NCBI RefSeq assembly: GCF_003315245.1
Contig: NZ_QNRT01000002.1
Span: 666,206 to 730,205, forward strand
DNA: 64,000 bases
Direction: 5' to 3'
Origin: Arenicella xantha
GTDB lineage: Bacteria; Pseudomonadota; Gammaproteobacteria; Arenicellales; Arenicellaceae
Part shown: positions 17,623-27,403 of the stretch, one piece after another
How the letters are laid out: each line of letters opens with the position of its first letter
Numbering within the stretch: position 1 is the stretch's first letter
The notes under the pieces: model-generated
What the model was told of the DNA's origin: nothing
What the model saw: only the letters and a program-made list of their open reading frames with translations
Databases searched by the model: none
Position numbers and translations under genes: made by a program

Positions 17623-18355
17623 TCGCGTACCCCACAACTATGAACTGTTTCATTTTGGCGTAGAATCTAACCGCGGCGGTCTCGAGTACTGGCAATACCG
17701 TTGTTGCGTGCTGCTCTGCAACATTCAATAAACCTTCTGCGTCAAATTCAATTAGCAAGGCATTAAGCCTACTTCGATCTCCAGCAAAATCTATATCAAG
17801 TACTTGCTTGTAACTATGTTGCGATGATACCAACTTGGCACAGAGTTCGATATTGGCGGGCGTCTGCTCGACAACTGAGAAGTCCGGCCAGGTTGACAAT
17901 GAAATAGTTTTACCGTCGAACGAGCGAGGTCGCGGCACCTCGATAGCATCAACGTCGTAGAACATTTTCAATAAATTCACAACGTCAACAGGTAAAGCGT
18001 TGATACGCCCATAGTGCTTCGACATAACGTTTACAAAACTGGAGTTAACGCTCAATTTTTCAGACAACTTCATGCGCCAATCCGGAAAAAACCGGTTAGC
18101 GATTGGTGTATCAATCAGTTTTACGACGTTTTGATTTCTCACGTCCGCACCGATTTGCTGAAACGTCTTATCCACCTCATCGGCGCTGCCTTCTAATACG
18201 CCTAAATAGTGTCCCGCCCGATAAGTTAAGATACCCGTTAGATTTCTTGCTGAATTGTTGGCCAATGACACTCGGTAAATATCCGAGAGACCAACTGGAA
18301 TCGTTGCGCCATTTCGTCGGCACGCGACTCGGCTAATATACATAATGATTTTCAC
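17612..18355 (-). CDS. BLUF-domain protein with degenerate flavin site
   Basis: 247 residues. The N-terminal 95 residues are a BLUF fold: Tyr6 in MYISR, Asn33/Asn34 in [15 protein letters not shown], and the W93-x-M95 pair in DWRMKL. The essential Gln of the F-x-Q-x-LEG motif is replaced: the sequence reads HYLGVLEG with Gly52. Gln is needed for the hydrogen-bond switch after blue light, so this protein is either blind or uses another mechanism. The C-terminal 140 residues are helical and unrecognised. It is coupled to the GTPase gene by an 11-bp overlap. Confidence 0.82.
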   Translation of the reverse strand: MKIIMYISRVACRRNGATIPVGLSDIYRVSLANNSARNLTGILTYRAGHYLGVLEGSADEVDKTFQQIGADVRNQNVVKLIDTPIANRFFPDWRMKLSEKLSVNSSFVNVMSKHYGRINALPVDVVNLLKMFYDVDAIEVPRPRSFDGKTISLSTWPDFSVVEQTPANIELCAKLVSSQHSYKQVLDIDFAGDRSRLNALLIEFDAEGLLNVAEQHATTVLPVLETAAVRFYAKMKQFIVVGYANEL

Positions 18356-18609
18356 GAGTAAATTCCCTAAAAAGTTAGCTGTGAAATTTGCATGGAGCCA
18401 GGCTATACACGAACGATAGGCCCCAGTTAAAAATAGACAGATATAGGCGAAAGCGCCCGAATGGTGTTATTAACCCAAGATTTACCTCTCAGCGGTGGAA
18501 GTATCTTGGTCAAACGATTCAGACTAATACGGCTCCGTTGAACTACTTCTGTCTGACATCTGCCCATCTGTTATCTGCTGCGCTTAGATTCGGCGTCAGC
18601 AATACGACT

Positions 18610-18969
18610 CTATATTTCGAGCTGATCCTCGAACACTTGTACTTTGCGCCGAGCAAGCGCTAAATTTGCCTTGGCTTTATCGAGTACTAGGTAGATAAAT
18701 AGGCCCGCATGTTTCACACTGGGTCTAATGATGTGTAGTTGATCCTTCAAGGTAATCAAAATATCGTCAATACTTCCTTCAATACCTAACGAATTCATTG
18801 TGGCCATCTTGGCCTTTACCACTTCGGAATTCCCTGCAGCGGCTAGATCGAGATCAACACCTCCGCCTTCGGTTCCGAGTGACATTCCTGATGTGTAGTC
18901 GACGATGCATGCGCCCATCGCCCCATCAATAGCTAGTAAATCCTTCAAAGTAGCGTTTATATCCGACAT
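18610..18969 (-). CDS. Second Roadblock-like protein
   Basis: 119 residues from the ATG at 18969, which has a GGGGG ribosome site close upstream. The fold order matches Roadblock/LC7: helix (INATLKDLLAID), GAMGACIVDYTSGMSLG strand pair, long helix AAAGNSEVVKAKMATM, strands DDILITLKDQLHIIRP and GLFIYLVLD, final helix. The 254-bp gap to the BLUF gene downstream suggests a separate transcript. Probably another GTPase-binding or scaffold protein of the same island. Confidence 0.75.
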   Translation of the reverse strand: MSDINATLKDLLAIDGAMGACIVDYTSGMSLGTEGGGVDLDLAAAGNSEVVKAKMATMNSLGIEGSIDDILITLKDQLHIIRPSVKHAGLFIYLVLDKAKANLALARRKVQVFEDQLEI

Positions 18970-19312
18970 ATTATCCCCCAAGAAAATTGTCATTTACACT
19001 TGTTGTCTACCGGCAGCCCTTACTGCTAGTGATTTCACGATACCTCAAAGATATTCACGCTGTCTAGCAAAAAGTAAAATTTACATTCCCTCTGAACATG
19101 ACTGTCAAGCACGGCCACCGAACAAGGTTGCCGCAAGCAACGCGAAGTTAATTGCAATAGAAGTTCCAACAATGAGAAGCTGGTGAAGATAAACACAAAA
19201 ACCTCATTTGCAATCATCTCAATCCGCCCTAATTCGCGCCAACACTGCTGTGCAGTGGCTCGGATTACAGTACTATAGCAACGGTTTCTATCAGTTTAAC
19301 GGAGTTCACATA

Positions 19313-19825
19313 ATGGCAAAATTAATACGCTTGGCCTACGCCAGCCGCGCTTGCTTTGAGCCCAGTGTTGGATCTTCCGAACTTGAGCCAGACATCATCG
19401 AGATTTTGGCACAGTCGCGCGTGAATAATCAAAGCGCACAAATCGGCGGTGTTCTCTACTACGCAGACGGCTACTTTTTTCAATGCCTGGAAGGCGATGA
19501 GTCGATGGTGTTGAACCTGGTAGAAAAAATTCGTCAAGACGACCGACACCGCGACCTAAAGATATCCTTCTGCAAGAAAATTCGGCGACGATACTTTAAG
19601 GCATGGTCAATGAAGTATGTTCCGATTGGTAATGCCGTCACAGACCTCATTAAAAGTCGTGGCTACTCGTCATTCACACCGTCTGAATTTGATGAATCAG
19701 ACATAAATAGCTTGCTGCATCTATTTAGCCAACTAAAAGACACATCGCTCAAGAATGAGAAGCTGAAAGCTTGTTATCGATTAAAACTGCACTGGTGGCA
19801 GCGGCTGATCCCAGCTCGCTATTAA
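19313..19825 (+). CDS. BLUF-domain blue-light sensor with intact flavin site
   Basis: 170 residues from the ATG at 19313 (GGAG 8 bp upstream); an open frame back to 19208 is not likely coding. All key BLUF residues are present: Tyr9 in LAYASR, Asn38/Asn39 in SRVNNQSAQIGG, Gln57 in YFFQCLEG, and W98-x-M100 in KAWSMKY. It should bind FAD and respond to blue light. The short C-terminal helical tail of about 65 residues is typical of small PixD-type BLUF proteins, which signal by protein-protein contacts. It is divergent from the Roadblock gene and closes the signalling island. Confidence 0.9.
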   Translation: MAKLIRLAYASRACFEPSVGSSELEPDIIEILAQSRVNNQSAQIGGVLYYADGYFFQCLEGDESMVLNLVEKIRQDDRHRDLKISFCKKIRRRYFKAWSMKYVPIGNAVTDLIKSRGYSSFTPSEFDESDINSLLHLFSQLKDTSLKNEKLKACYRLKLHWWQRLIPARY

Positions 19826-19847
19826 ACTCCAATCTTCTGATACCCAC

Positions 19848-19889
19848 ATAGTACCTATTGGGATAGTACCTATTGAATAGTACCTATTG
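19848..19889. repeat. Three perfect 13-bp direct repeats
   Basis: ATAGTACCTATTG occurs at 19848-19860, 19863-19875 and 19877-19889, separated by GG and A. It follows the BLUF stop by 22 bp and lies between convergent genes. Confidence 0.8.
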
Positions 19890-19915
19890 GCCATTTAGCT
19901 TTAAGCTCGGTCGCG

Positions 19916-20395
19916 TTACCGATCACAGCGTTGCGCCGCCGTTAGATCCAAGGCCATAAACTGATTAAACGAACTTTGTTGATAGTCAGAGAATGCCCCA
20001 CAACTAACAAACCCAAAAGATCTATACAGTTTAATCGCTGGCAGAAACGCTTTGCCTGACCCGGTTTCCAGGCTCAGCGTTTGATACCGACGCTGTTTAG
20101 CCAGCGCTATAATATGGCGTAATAAAAATGCCGATACCCCACGACGCAGATGTGCATGATGCGTACGCATAGACTTTATCTCGCCATGCGTGTTGGAGAG
20201 TTGCTTTAACGCTCCAAACCCTAATAATTGCTCGCCTTCCCAAACAGCCCAAAACGACACATCCGGCGCCTGCAAACCAGAAAAATCGAGCGCATACACG
20301 CTTTCTGGCGGAGAGTTTTCTTGCATACCGCTTAAATGCTGTTGGAGCAGATTCAATAATTGTGGAGACGAAAAGTCTGCTTGCCTAATTTCCAT
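19916..20395 (-). CDS. GNAT-family N-acetyltransferase
   Basis: 159 residues with the GNAT layout: strand WAVWEGEQLLGFGALKQL, motif A MRTHHAHLRRGVSAFLLRHII (acetyl-CoA loop RRGVSAFL in place of RGxGxG), then TLSLETGSGKAFLPAIKLYRSFGFVSCGAF, the typical C-terminal part of yhbS/YjdJ-like acetyltransferases. The substrate is unknown, perhaps a small amine or amino acid. Its ATG overlaps the stop of the XRE-cupin gene (TAATG), so the pair is co-translated. Confidence 0.88.
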   Translation of the reverse strand: MEIRQADFSSPQLLNLLQQHLSGMQENSPPESVYALDFSGLQAPDVSFWAVWEGEQLLGFGALKQLSNTHGEIKSMRTHHAHLRRGVSAFLLRHIIALAKQRRYQTLSLETGSGKAFLPAIKLYRSFGFVSCGAFSDYQQSSFNQFMALDLTAAQRCDR

Positions 20396-20946
20396 TATGC
20401 TTGCCCATTGATGATCAGATAGCTGGCCGGAACCTCACCTAAGTTGCGAAAGCGCGAGCGACCACGGAGCTTAAGAGCCACACAGTCCAGCCGCGACATC
20501 GAGTAATCGGCACCATCAAACGACACGTTTAACGCGCCAGAGATTAGTACTAAATGCTGTTCCAGACCTTGTTGAGGAGGCTTTTGATAACGCACATCGG
20601 CCCCGGGCGGCAGCTCGCCATGGGCAATCTCGATGGCATAATCGTGAGTTGGTGGCGAGATCACAGTTCGTTTATAACCGGTTTCAGGGTCTTCCCAGGT
20701 CTTGGCATCGGCGAACAGCAAATGACGTGGACTCGCCGATTCAACTTTCATCATAAGTCGCGACATAGTGATGCCATAGGTCGAACACAAACGCCCCAAG
20801 ACACTCGCCGTAGGGCTAGTCTCTGCACGCTCAATACGCGACAAAGTGGCACGACTCACTCCTGAGGCTTCGGCAACCTCCGCAAGCGACAGCTCATGTT
20901 GATGCCGAATACTTTCAAGGTGCCGCGCTAATTGCTTATCTAACAT
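20395..20946 (-). CDS. XRE-family regulator with C-terminal cupin
   Basis: 183 residues: an N-terminal helix-turn-helix (LSLAEVAEASGVSRATLSRIERAE, residues about 19-42) and a C-terminal cupin barrel (PPGADVRYQKPPQQGLEQHLVLISGALNVSFDG). This is the SutR/PuuR-like architecture in which the cupin senses a small ligand. The coupled GNAT gene is the likely target and may modify the same ligand. A 16-bp tandem repeat lies just upstream of the start. Confidence 0.9.
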   Translation of the reverse strand: MLDKQLARHLESIRHQHELSLAEVAEASGVSRATLSRIERAETSPTASVLGRLCSTYGITMSRLMMKVESASPRHLLFADAKTWEDPETGYKRTVISPPTHDYAIEIAHGELPPGADVRYQKPPQQGLEQHLVLISGALNVSFDGADYSMSRLDCVALKLRGRSRFRNLGEVPASYLIINGQA

Positions 20947-20947
20947 T

Positions 20948-20979
20948 CAATTCTTACTCTTTTCAATACTCACTCTTTT
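20948..20979. repeat. 16-bp tandem repeat upstream of the XRE-cupin gene
   Basis: CAATTCTTACTCTTTT (20948-20963) and CAATACTCACTCTTTT (20964-20979) are head to tail and identical at 14 of 16 positions. The repeat directly abuts the start codon at 20946, so on the coding strand it is the purine-rich 5' leader (AAAAGAGT repeated) and may provide ribosome sites. Confidence 0.6.
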
Positions 20980-21222
20980 TTTTTCGTAGCCCCGTCACTT
21001 CACGCAATGACCATATTCTAGATTCAATCCCAATTATGAGATTCTAAACCAAGCCAGTCACTACAACAAGTCAAAAACACGCACTCTACCCACTGATTAA
21101 CACCAAGGTCGATTTGTATGCGCGCGGTAAACTATTAGTGTGTTTCGATAAAAAACTGGACGAATATAAGTTAAACTTAGCGCGGTTGGGTAGATATCTC
21201 TGATTCATCACCTAGGAACTTT

Positions 21223-22809
21223 ATGTCTACCAATAATTTTTTTAGCACTTGGCTAGCCCTGTCAGCGACCCGCTCTTGCGCGCTCATACTACTATGGTTA
21301 ACGGGCAGCGCCTTTGCTATGAACGCTTTTGCTGTCCACGCGACTACCTCTAAAAGCATCGAGCTCTTCGGTTACGCAAGCAGCACGACTCTGGCAAAAA
21401 AGCACACTGACCCAGCACTCCACTCGATTACGGTTAATCCCGCGGCGCGTGAGTCTGACATAGGTACTGAATTAACCATATCCTTGCCAGATAACACGTC
21501 TATCAAGCTCACGGTAATCAAAAAGCGTACCTTGCAAAATGGCGACCGACAAATCGAAGCCACCTTTGCCGATAACGGCAATGCCATCATGACCTTTGGC
21601 AATCAGGCTACGTTCGCCAACATTAATAGCCCGACTCATAATTACTCGATTGATGTAGACGAAGACAAACTCCCGGTGTTAGTGGATCAACAGTACCTAG
21701 AGCCCAACATAAATCTTGAAAATGATATGCGCTACCCACCGGATTTCACGCCGCTGAGCGACGCGCAATTTAAGTCTGCCAAAGCTGAACTCGAAGCCCT
21801 GCCGGCAGCAGCTTCAGCGAAAGTCGAAATCACGTTACTGGCAGTATATTCCAGTGAATTTGCCAACGGGTTTGGTGACCCAGTAACACGAATTAATCAA
21901 GCCATTGGATTTGCTAATGCCGCCTATGATCGCAGTGGCATCAACATTGACCTCAAACTGGCTCACGCACAACAATGGGCATTTGATAATAATGCGAACG
22001 TAGGCTCTCTACTGTCGATGGTTCGAAACGATGCGGAGGTTGCAAGCTCAAATGGCGACTTTGTTGGCATCGACGCTATTCGAGACCAGTACTACGCTGA
22101 TTTGGTCACCGTGTTGCCATACCGTGCGGCTAATAGTTTTGGGGGCATTGCGTATGTCAACGGAAATCACCCTGGTTATGCCTTCTCGGTATCGCAGTTT
22201 GCACGGTATGAAAATGGAACAAACTCTGTGTTTACTCATGAAATTGGTCACAATCTAGGTTCAGGCCATGAACACGTATCAGCTAACCCAAATCAACGGT
22301 CTGCCTGCGACGGCGGCTTTACCGGTTATGCCTGCGGTCATGGCAACGGCAGTCAAGGCACCATCATGTCATACCTAAATGACGCAGCGTGGGGATACGT
22401 ATTTTCCAACCCCCAACAAGACTGTCTCGGTGAACCCTGCGGCATTCCTAATGGTCAGCCAAACCCAGCTGACAATAAAACCAGCTTTAATATTAGTGCA
22501 CCACTAATCAGGGACTTTCGCATCGACACCACCAATGATGATGACAAAGACAACGTAAAAAATGACGTCGACAATTGCCCGAATGTCGCCAATCCAAGTC
22601 AGACGGATACCAACTCTGATGGTGAAGGCGATGCTTGCGACAACGACGATGATGGAGACGGCGTTAACGACGGAATTGATAATTGCCCGTTGCTAGAGAA
22701 CCCTGAGCAATTGGACTCTGACAACAACGGTACCGGTGACGTATGCGAAAGTGACCTGTGTCTGCCACTCGTGTTAGCCAACCGGAAGGTCGCCATGATA
22801 TGCCTTTAA
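21223..22809 (+). CDS. Secreted zinc metalloprotease with thrombospondin type 3 repeats and C-x14-C-L tail
   Basis: 528 residues. Signal peptide to about residue 35, a prodomain-like region, then a metzincin catalytic domain: HEIGHNLGSGHEH at about residue 339 (two zinc His, Glu, third His) and a Met-turn (GTIMSYL). This resembles reprolysin-like M12B or related M12 enzymes. Residues about 440-515 form acidic calcium-binding thrombospondin type 3 repeats (DNCPNVANPSQTDTNSDG and DNCPLLENPEQLDSDNNG). The protein ends CLPLVLANRKVAMICL, aligned gap-free with the tails of the proteins at 7503 and 41925. Likely an extracellular or surface-held protease. Confidence 0.92.
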   Translation: MSTNNFFSTWLALSATRSCALILLWLTGSAFAMNAFAVHATTSKSIELFGYASSTTLAKKHTDPALHSITVNPAARESDIGTELTISLPDNTSIKLTVIKKRTLQNGDRQIEATFADNGNAIMTFGNQATFANINSPTHNYSIDVDEDKLPVLVDQQYLEPNINLENDMRYPPDFTPLSDAQFKSAKAELEALPAAASAKVEITLLAVYSSEFANGFGDPVTRINQAIGFANAAYDRSGINIDLKLAHAQQWAFDNNANVGSLLSMVRNDAEVASSNGDFVGIDAIRDQYYADLVTVLPYRAANSFGGIAYVNGNHPGYAFSVSQFARYENGTNSVFTHEIGHNLGSGHEHVSANPNQRSACDGGFTGYACGHGNGSQGTIMSYLNDAAWGYVFSNPQQDCLGEPCGIPNGQPNPADNKTSFNISAPLIRDFRIDTTNDDDKDNVKNDVDNCPNVANPSQTDTNSDGEGDACDNDDDGDGVNDGIDNCPLLENPEQLDSDNNGTGDVCESDLCLPLVLANRKVAMICL

Positions 22810-22982
22810 CGCAAGCCTAATATTGAGTCTTCGCCATTGGTTTTGCTGCCGCTCCGGCATCGAACCCAATGGCGGAGCTGCGCTACTTTGGCGCGCGTAC
22901 GCGAGATAAAAAGCGTTTGCAATCCCCACTCATGCATTGCTATGGTCATTGCATGTGAGAACCCCAACCATCTGTGTAACTT

Positions 22983-24206
22983 ATGCGATCTTACGTTTCC
23001 AAGCTTGTTCTATCTGCCTGCCTTAGCGCGACTGCCTGCAACACAACGAATGCCTCTGCGGCAGTATCCGCCTCACCAGAAGCAATCGCGTTAGCTCAGT
23101 CTTCAATTATCGTGGATGGCCATATTGACGTCCCACATCGAGTATTCGAAGCATGGGAGAACGTATCGGCGGCGACGAATAGCGGGGATTTTGACTTTCC
23201 GCGCGCCAAGCTTGGCGGGTTAAACGCGCCGTTTATGTCTATCTATGTGCCCTCATCATTAGACGGTACCGATGCGTCAACCCAGCGCGCTCACCAACTA
23301 ATAGATCAAGTCGAAGCGATAGTCGGGCGCGCTCCAGAAAAGTTTGCCATCGCTCGCTCGGCCAACGAGGTTCAGCAACAGTTTGATAAAGACTTAATTT
23401 CACTCCCCTTAGGCATGGAGAATGGTGCGCCATTGCAAGGCGAACTTAAAAACCTCGATGCGTTTTATCAACGCGGCATTCGGTACATCACGCTAACGCA
23501 TGCAAAAAGCAATGATATTTCTGACTCATCCTACGATGACAACCGTCAATGGGATGGCCTAAGTCCGTTTGGTGAAACAGTCGTACAGCGCATGAATCAA
23601 TTAGGGATCATGGTCGACATTTCCCACGTGTCCGACGCCGCATTTTACGATACACTCAAAGTCAGCCGAGCCCCAGTGATTGCATCACACTCATCTTTGC
23701 GCTCATTCACGCCCGGCTTTGAACGTAATATGGACGATGCGATGGTCAAAGCATTGGCAGCCAACGATGGCATTATTATGATTAACTTTGGTTCGTCGTT
23801 CCTGACTAAAACAGCTCAGGACTGGTATAACGTCCGCGACCAAGCCCAACACAAAGTAGACGCTGAATTCGGTGCTGAGAGCCCGCAAGCAAAACTCTTC
23901 AGCGACCAGTATCGAGCTAACAATCCGTTTCCTTATGCGTCATTAGACGATGTTGTTGAGCACATAGACCGTGCGGTAAAGCTGGTCGGTGTCGATCACG
24001 TTGGTATCGGATCAGACTACGATGGTGTAGGTGATTCTCTGCCAACCGGCCTCAAAGATGTCGCCACGTACCCGAATTTGGTGCAAGGTCTTATGAACAA
24101 AGGTTATTCAACACCGGACATTCGCAAGATACTCGGTGGTAACTTACTACGAGTGTGGCAACAAGTTGAAACGGTAGCGGCCAAACTTAGTGGCCCTAGC
24201 ACGTAG
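22983..24206 (+). CDS. Membrane dipeptidase, M19 family
   Basis: 407 residues. The N-terminus (KLVLSACLSATACNTT) is a signal peptide with a possible but non-canonical lipobox Cys. The renal-dipeptidase core is clear: IIVDGHIDVPHR (first zinc ligands), GMENGAPL (bridging Glu), ISHVSDAAFYD and SHSSLRSFTPGFERN (zinc His), and GSDYDGVGDSLP. M19 enzymes hydrolyse dipeptides including those with C-terminal D-residues. It follows the metalloprotease by 173 bp on the same strand; the two could act in sequence on extracellular peptides. Confidence 0.93.
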   Translation: MRSYVSKLVLSACLSATACNTTNASAAVSASPEAIALAQSSIIVDGHIDVPHRVFEAWENVSAATNSGDFDFPRAKLGGLNAPFMSIYVPSSLDGTDASTQRAHQLIDQVEAIVGRAPEKFAIARSANEVQQQFDKDLISLPLGMENGAPLQGELKNLDAFYQRGIRYITLTHAKSNDISDSSYDDNRQWDGLSPFGETVVQRMNQLGIMVDISHVSDAAFYDTLKVSRAPVIASHSSLRSFTPGFERNMDDAMVKALAANDGIIMINFGSSFLTKTAQDWYNVRDQAQHKVDAEFGAESPQAKLFSDQYRANNPFPYASLDDVVEHIDRAVKLVGVDHVGIGSDYDGVGDSLPTGLKDVATYPNLVQGLMNKGYSTPDIRKILGGNLLRVWQQVETVAAKLSGPST

Positions 24207-24331
24207 TACCGCGACGCTGATTGACACCAACCGCACCTTTTTAGTACATATCTGGTAGAAGATTTAACGTTGGATCCCGCAAGCCGTTTTAGCCCGGGCA
24301 GTTTATTCTATTCAAGGGGAGTAGAAACTTT

Positions 24332-25282
24332 ATGAAGTATACAATTATCATCGATTCTATCGCTGGCATTCCGAACCATGTTCTGGAAAGCCGGCCATTC
24401 AAGGTCATGCCAGTCACTGTTGAATTAGACGGTAAGATCATGCCCGATACCTTTGATGAAAAAACCTTGATTGATTTTTACCAAGGCGATTCCTTGAATA
24501 TCAAGTCACAAGTTTCATCGTCAGCGCCCAGCGAAGATGATATCTCGAACTTAATCGCACGCGAGGTCGCGCCGTATAGCGACTATGCATTTTGTCAAAC
24601 CGTGTCTCGCCAAGTTAGTGACACGTACGATAATTTTGAACAAGCGGCTAGTCATATCACCAGCCGAGTTCGCGCAATACGCGACCGAATGAATATCGAG
24701 CATCCGTTTCGCATGTCTTGTGTTAACACCGGCACTACCATTGCCGGTCAAGGTTTAATTGCGATCTATGCTGACATGCTGCTCAGCAAAGGTGCCGACA
24801 TGGCTGAATATACGAAAACCATGAACAAGTTAGTCAAACTGGTGCATTGCTACCCGGTGGTGGCGGATATTTACTATTCACGCGAACGTGGACTCGAACG
24901 CGGTGTGAAAACCGTTAGTCTACCCGCTGCGGTTCTAGGTAAAACAGTCGGGCTTAATCCGATAGTTCAAATCAAATATGATCACATCGCCAAACCCGTT
25001 TTAACTAAGCGCGGTCTGCCTAATTCAATAGGTCACCTGTTTAAACACGCAGCCGCCATGATTGAAGAAGGCTTGTATGTGCCGTTAATCAACCTAAGTT
25101 ATGCCGGCGACCCGCGTGAACTTGAGACATTTGAACACTACGATTTAATGATGAGCACTGCCAAAAAACATAAGATAACGGTGCTTAAAGGCGTTATGAG
25201 CTTAGCCGCCAGCGTGGTGTATGGCCCCGGCGCATTTGCCCTTGGCATCGCACCGAAAAATCAAAAAGCGCTACCAGCTTAG
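24332..25282 (+). CDS. DegV-family fatty-acid-binding protein
   Basis: 316 residues with the DegV start (YTIIIDSIAGIPNHVLE, then FKVMPVTVELDGK) and the substrate loop SSSAPSEDD, where Ser contacts the fatty-acid carboxylate. The C-terminal domain contains the expected helix-strand order with GLERGVKTVSLPAA. DegV/FakB proteins bind a single fatty acid and present it to the kinase FakA; no fakA is in the window. A GGGGAG ribosome site precedes the ATG at 24332. It converges on the cyclase gene, with only 18 bp between the stops. Confidence 0.85.
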   Translation: MKYTIIIDSIAGIPNHVLESRPFKVMPVTVELDGKIMPDTFDEKTLIDFYQGDSLNIKSQVSSSAPSEDDISNLIAREVAPYSDYAFCQTVSRQVSDTYDNFEQAASHITSRVRAIRDRMNIEHPFRMSCVNTGTTIAGQGLIAIYADMLLSKGADMAEYTKTMNKLVKLVHCYPVVADIYYSRERGLERGVKTVSLPAAVLGKTVGLNPIVQIKYDHIAKPVLTKRGLPNSIGHLFKHAAAMIEEGLYVPLINLSYAGDPRELETFEHYDLMMSTAKKHKITVLKGVMSLAASVVYGPGAFALGIAPKNQKALPA

Positions 25283-25300
25283 ACCCAGCATCGTAAAGGA

Positions 25301-27403
25301 TCAGTTCATGCTGCGCACTGCCGTCCAATCTTGACTCGGTGGCGTGGCAACATAAGCCAAACATTGCTGTAAAAAATACTGTGCCGCTTGATCGTTGGGT
25401 CGCAATACCAAGACTTCACGATATGCATTGGCCGCTTCGGCAAAACGCTTTGCTTCATAGGCGGCTAAAGCTGAGGCTGATACGGCTACCAAGGCTTGCT
25501 GCTGATCACTGGCTTGCTCACGCCATGTGATCAGTTCATGCACCAATACCCCTTGCGATTTACCCTTGACCGCTACTCGCTCAATCGGCCTACACAGAAA
25601 GTTATCAGCGACACAGTTGGCGGTAAATTCACTTACTAAAATCGAGGTGCCATACAATTTATTCAACGCTTCAAGCCGTGCCGCCAAGTTAACTGCATCA
25701 CCAATCACGGTGTAATTCAAACGATGCTCACTGCCCATATTGCCGACCACCAAAGCTCCAGTATTCAAGCCAATTCGGCAGTCAATCTCAGGCTGGCCAG
25801 TACGACGCCAATGCGCCTGCAAGGCACCAAGCCGCTTTAGGTTACGCAGTGCGGCATCGCAGGCATGACTAGCGTGATCTGGGTCTGACTCTGGCGCGCC
25901 CCAAAATGCCATAATGGCGTCGCCAATATACTTATCAACCGTGCCCCGAGTAGCAATAATCTCCTCGGTCATTGCGCCCATGTACTGACCAAGAAGTTCC
26001 ACCAACTCAGCAGGTGGCAGACGCTCGGCGATATTGGTGAATCCGACAATATCCGAAAACGATACCGTTAAAACTCGTTCTTCACCGCCCAATTCAGCCT
26101 CGACACCAGTAGTGATCACGGAGCGCACTAAATCGACCGGCACAAACTTACTGAATGAGCGCAACCCAGTTTTCATTTCTTCGGTAGCCTTCGAAAGTTT
26201 TTCAACCTCCCATAACCAGGTCTCGGGCAGCGGCGTTGGGTCAATTTTAAACTGCCCTATTTGCGCTACTTCAGCGGTTAAGCGACGCAGTGGATGCGCA
26301 ATTGCGCGTGCCAAAATAATACCCACTAGAATCAAGGTAAGTAAGCTGGCTATAGCAATCCAAACAACCACCATCGTAGCTTCTTCTACTGATTCGGTTA
26401 GCTCATGCTTAGCCACCATGATAGCCACCGACCAATCCAAACCTTGAACGTTAATCAGCGGTTCGGTAAAACCAAGATATTCAACCCCAGCCACCTGCCA
26501 TTGGTACTCGGCAATGGGCGACTCCGTACCTATTTGCATGGCGTGACCAAAGCCTCTAATAACTGGGTCGGGGGCGTGTGACGAGGTGTGTAATGAGGCG
26601 TTTGGATCAGCCTTAGCCACGGGCTCAACCACTTGCCGAACATCAGGATGCGCAATGATCTGTTGCCCAGATAAAATAAACGCTTCGCCAGACTCAAACA
26701 CATTAAGTGTGCCCAGGTAAGCGCCTAATGCGGTGAGTGCAAAGTCGGTAGTCAGCACACCGATTAAATCACCGTCGTCGTCATAAACTGGCGTGGCGCA
26801 GGTTAAGCCGGGGTATTGCTGGCCTGGCGCCGTACCAAACATATACACATCAGTCCAAGTTTGCTTAGCTGACTTTTCCGCTGCTTGATAATAAGGTCTT
26901 TGACGCTGATCATCCTTGGTCGGCTGGCCGTCTTCATTTGATATCCAAGCGTTCGACTGCCATTTAAACGATTGCTTTATCCCTTGGGTAATCCGCAGCT
27001 GCAAAAGCTCACCATCAATGGTGCGTTGCACATGCAGATAGTCGCCGCTTTCACTAGTAAACGACAAATAACTGAAATCAGGAAATTGCTCGATTTGGCG
27101 GCGAAAGTCATCAGCTAAACGATCATCGTTCGGCTCCACATGTTGAATCAGATCGCGATTTGCATAGCTAACCGCCGACGCCTCGTTCAGCAAAGACGAT
27201 ACTTCAGCACGAACCCGCTCGGTTGCCTGATGAATAATACGTTTGCCTAAATCATCGATAATTTCAAGGGCATTGTTGTACGCCACATACCCAAGCAAGG
27301 CGACCATCACAATCGGCAGAGTCAACAAGGCAGCCATAAGTGCCTTGCGTAACGTGAGTGTGAAACGTCGAGATGCATTAACTGTTTTGTTGCCTACTTC
27401 CAT
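25301..27403 (-). CDS. Cache-HAMP class III adenylate/guanylate cyclase with C-terminal TPR-like segment
   Basis: 700 residues: TM helix (ALMAALLTLPIVMVALLGYVA), periplasmic dCache-like sensor (about 50-330, with VYDDDGDLIGVLTTDFAL), second TM, HAMP (AHPLRRLTAEVAQI), and a cyclase domain at about 440-620 with FSDIVGFTNIAERL (metal Asp), DKYIGDAIMAFWGAP and NYTVIGDAVNLAARLE. The Lys-Asp pattern favours ATP over GTP, but this is not certain. The last 70 residues look like one or two TPR motifs (AYEAKRFAEAANAYREVL). It should convert an extracellular signal into cAMP. The gene is monocistronic and converges with degV. Confidence 0.93.
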   Translation of the reverse strand: MEVGNKTVNASRRFTLTLRKALMAALLTLPIVMVALLGYVAYNNALEIIDDLGKRIIHQATERVRAEVSSLLNEASAVSYANRDLIQHVEPNDDRLADDFRRQIEQFPDFSYLSFTSESGDYLHVQRTIDGELLQLRITQGIKQSFKWQSNAWISNEDGQPTKDDQRQRPYYQAAEKSAKQTWTDVYMFGTAPGQQYPGLTCATPVYDDDGDLIGVLTTDFALTALGAYLGTLNVFESGEAFILSGQQIIAHPDVRQVVEPVAKADPNASLHTSSHAPDPVIRGFGHAMQIGTESPIAEYQWQVAGVEYLGFTEPLINVQGLDWSVAIMVAKHELTESVEEATMVVVWIAIASLLTLILVGIILARAIAHPLRRLTAEVAQIGQFKIDPTPLPETWLWEVEKLSKATEEMKTGLRSFSKFVPVDLVRSVITTGVEAELGGEERVLTVSFSDIVGFTNIAERLPPAELVELLGQYMGAMTEEIIATRGTVDKYIGDAIMAFWGAPESDPDHASHACDAALRNLKRLGALQAHWRRTGQPEIDCRIGLNTGALVVGNMGSEHRLNYTVIGDAVNLAARLEALNKLYGTSILVSEFTANCVADNFLCRPIERVAVKGKSQGVLVHELITWREQASDQQQALVAVSASALAAYEAKRFAEAANAYREVLVLRPNDQAAQYFLQQCLAYVATPPSQDWTAVRSMN

